A DNA stretch of 64,000 bases from CAZWSX01 sp964636985. GTDB lineage: Bacteria; Planctomycetota; Planctomycetia; Pirellulales; Pirellulaceae. Below, piece after piece: positions 63,864 through 64,000 of this stretch; positions within the stretch are counted from its first letter, which is position 1, and every line of letters starts with the position of its first letter. Position numbers and translations under genes: made by a program. Where the stretch lies: positions 103,532 to 167,531 of the forward strand of contig CAZWSX010000016.1 of NCBI GenBank assembly GCA_964636985.1. The letters are read 5' to 3'. Under the pieces are notes generated by a model. That model made no database searches, was not told the origin of the DNA, and saw only the letters and a program-made list of their open reading frames with translations.

Positions 63864-63963
63864 CTATATGACCCCAGACGAATTGCACGCGCAATACCAA
63901 GATCGCATTGGCGCCGCTGATCGACTGCGAGGGGAGGTTGTGACGCAGCTAGCAGCCCGTTGA
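63856..63963 (+). CDS. Short ORF, possible small protein
   Basis: 35 codons from ATG 63856 (a GTG at 63829 or ATG 63868 are alternatives) to TGA 63961. The residue pattern, MTPDELHAQYQDRIGAADR and a hydrophobic, Val/Ala/Leu-rich end, is helical and looks codable, but there is no clear ribosome-binding site and no family is recognised. Confidence 0.3.
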   Translation: MTRYMTPDELHAQYQDRIGAADRLRGEVVTQLAAR

Positions 63964-63971
63964 ATTAAGCC

Positions 63972-64000
63972 TGTTTTTAACCGGCGAGCGCCAGGCGCTC
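63972..64000. repeat. Start of an inverted-repeat element cut by the window end
   Basis: GAGCGCC and GGCGCTC (63986-63992 and 63994-64000) pair perfectly around one base, and the preceding TTTTTAACCGGC would extend the stem if the sequence continued with its complement. The right arm lies outside the window, so this is a prediction. Confidence 0.45.

Overview
The window is about 60% GC and reads as a chromosomal segment of a Planctomycetota bacterium, most likely from the Pirellulales/Planctomycetales side of the phylum. The evidence is a set of families that are largely confined to or expanded in that phylum: a DUF1559 prepilin-like protein with paired carboxypeptidase-regulatory-like lipoproteins, DUF1501 and DUF1549/DUF1553 proteins, a PVC-type CxxCH haem-binding protein fused to a DUF1080 domain, a planctomycete HU with a basic N-terminal extension, and J-domain-like membrane proteins. 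I saw no prophage, insertion sequence with a transposase, or CRISPR array.

Layout. 1-14.9 kb is one long minus-strand block: a 1600-residue TPR/PQQ-type beta-propeller protein, then MoxR ATPase, DUF58 protein, BatA-type VWA protein, a second large VWA membrane protein, a coiled-coil membrane protein, and the start of a further gene cut by the window edge. This is a MoxR-DUF58-BatA envelope module. 15.3-19.7 kb holds HU, a membrane protein, and a tandemly duplicated lipoprotein pair with DUF1559; the DNA between the lipoproteins contains gene remnants. 20-24.5 kb has a TPR protein, a small lipoprotein, an ABC-2 permease and a DinB-like protein.

24.5-31.2 kb holds a 1005-residue J-domain-like membrane protein, divergent from a second ATPase/VWA pair. 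The two genes of that pair are separated by a 206-bp inverted-repeat element sitting between an AGGAGG ribosome-binding sequence and the VWA start codon. 31.3-36.5 kb carries a ceramidase-like secreted protein, threonine ammonia-lyase, a YjfB-like small protein and a two-domain metallo-beta-lactamase-fold protein broken by one missing base. 36.6-45.4 kb is mixed housekeeping and metabolism: RDD protein, sugar isomerase/epimerase-like protein, NagB, ProB, HEAT-repeat protein, Gfo/Idh/MocA oxidoreductase, membrane-bound metal-dependent hydrolase and CvpA.

45.9-58.7 kb is a typical planctomycete extracellular catabolic cluster: DUF1501 (Tat-type leader), a cytochrome-like DUF1549/DUF1553 protein, a beta-lactamase-fold serine hydrolase, a 1909-residue FG-GAP/dehydrogenase/HEAT/CxxCH/DUF1080 fusion, and an alpha/beta hydrolase. 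The last part has an ATP-grasp-like protein, a membrane-anchored prepilin-leader/transthyretin-like chimera, tRNA-Phe, two further envelope proteins, and a terminal region rich in palindromes.

The best candidates for something new are the element-split ATPase/VWA operon, the VWA domain interrupted by two membrane segments, the prepilin-like chimera that has lost its cleavage glycine, the collapsed duplication around 17.4-17.7 kb, and an over-represented, strand-polar G-rich motif at 28-57 kb.
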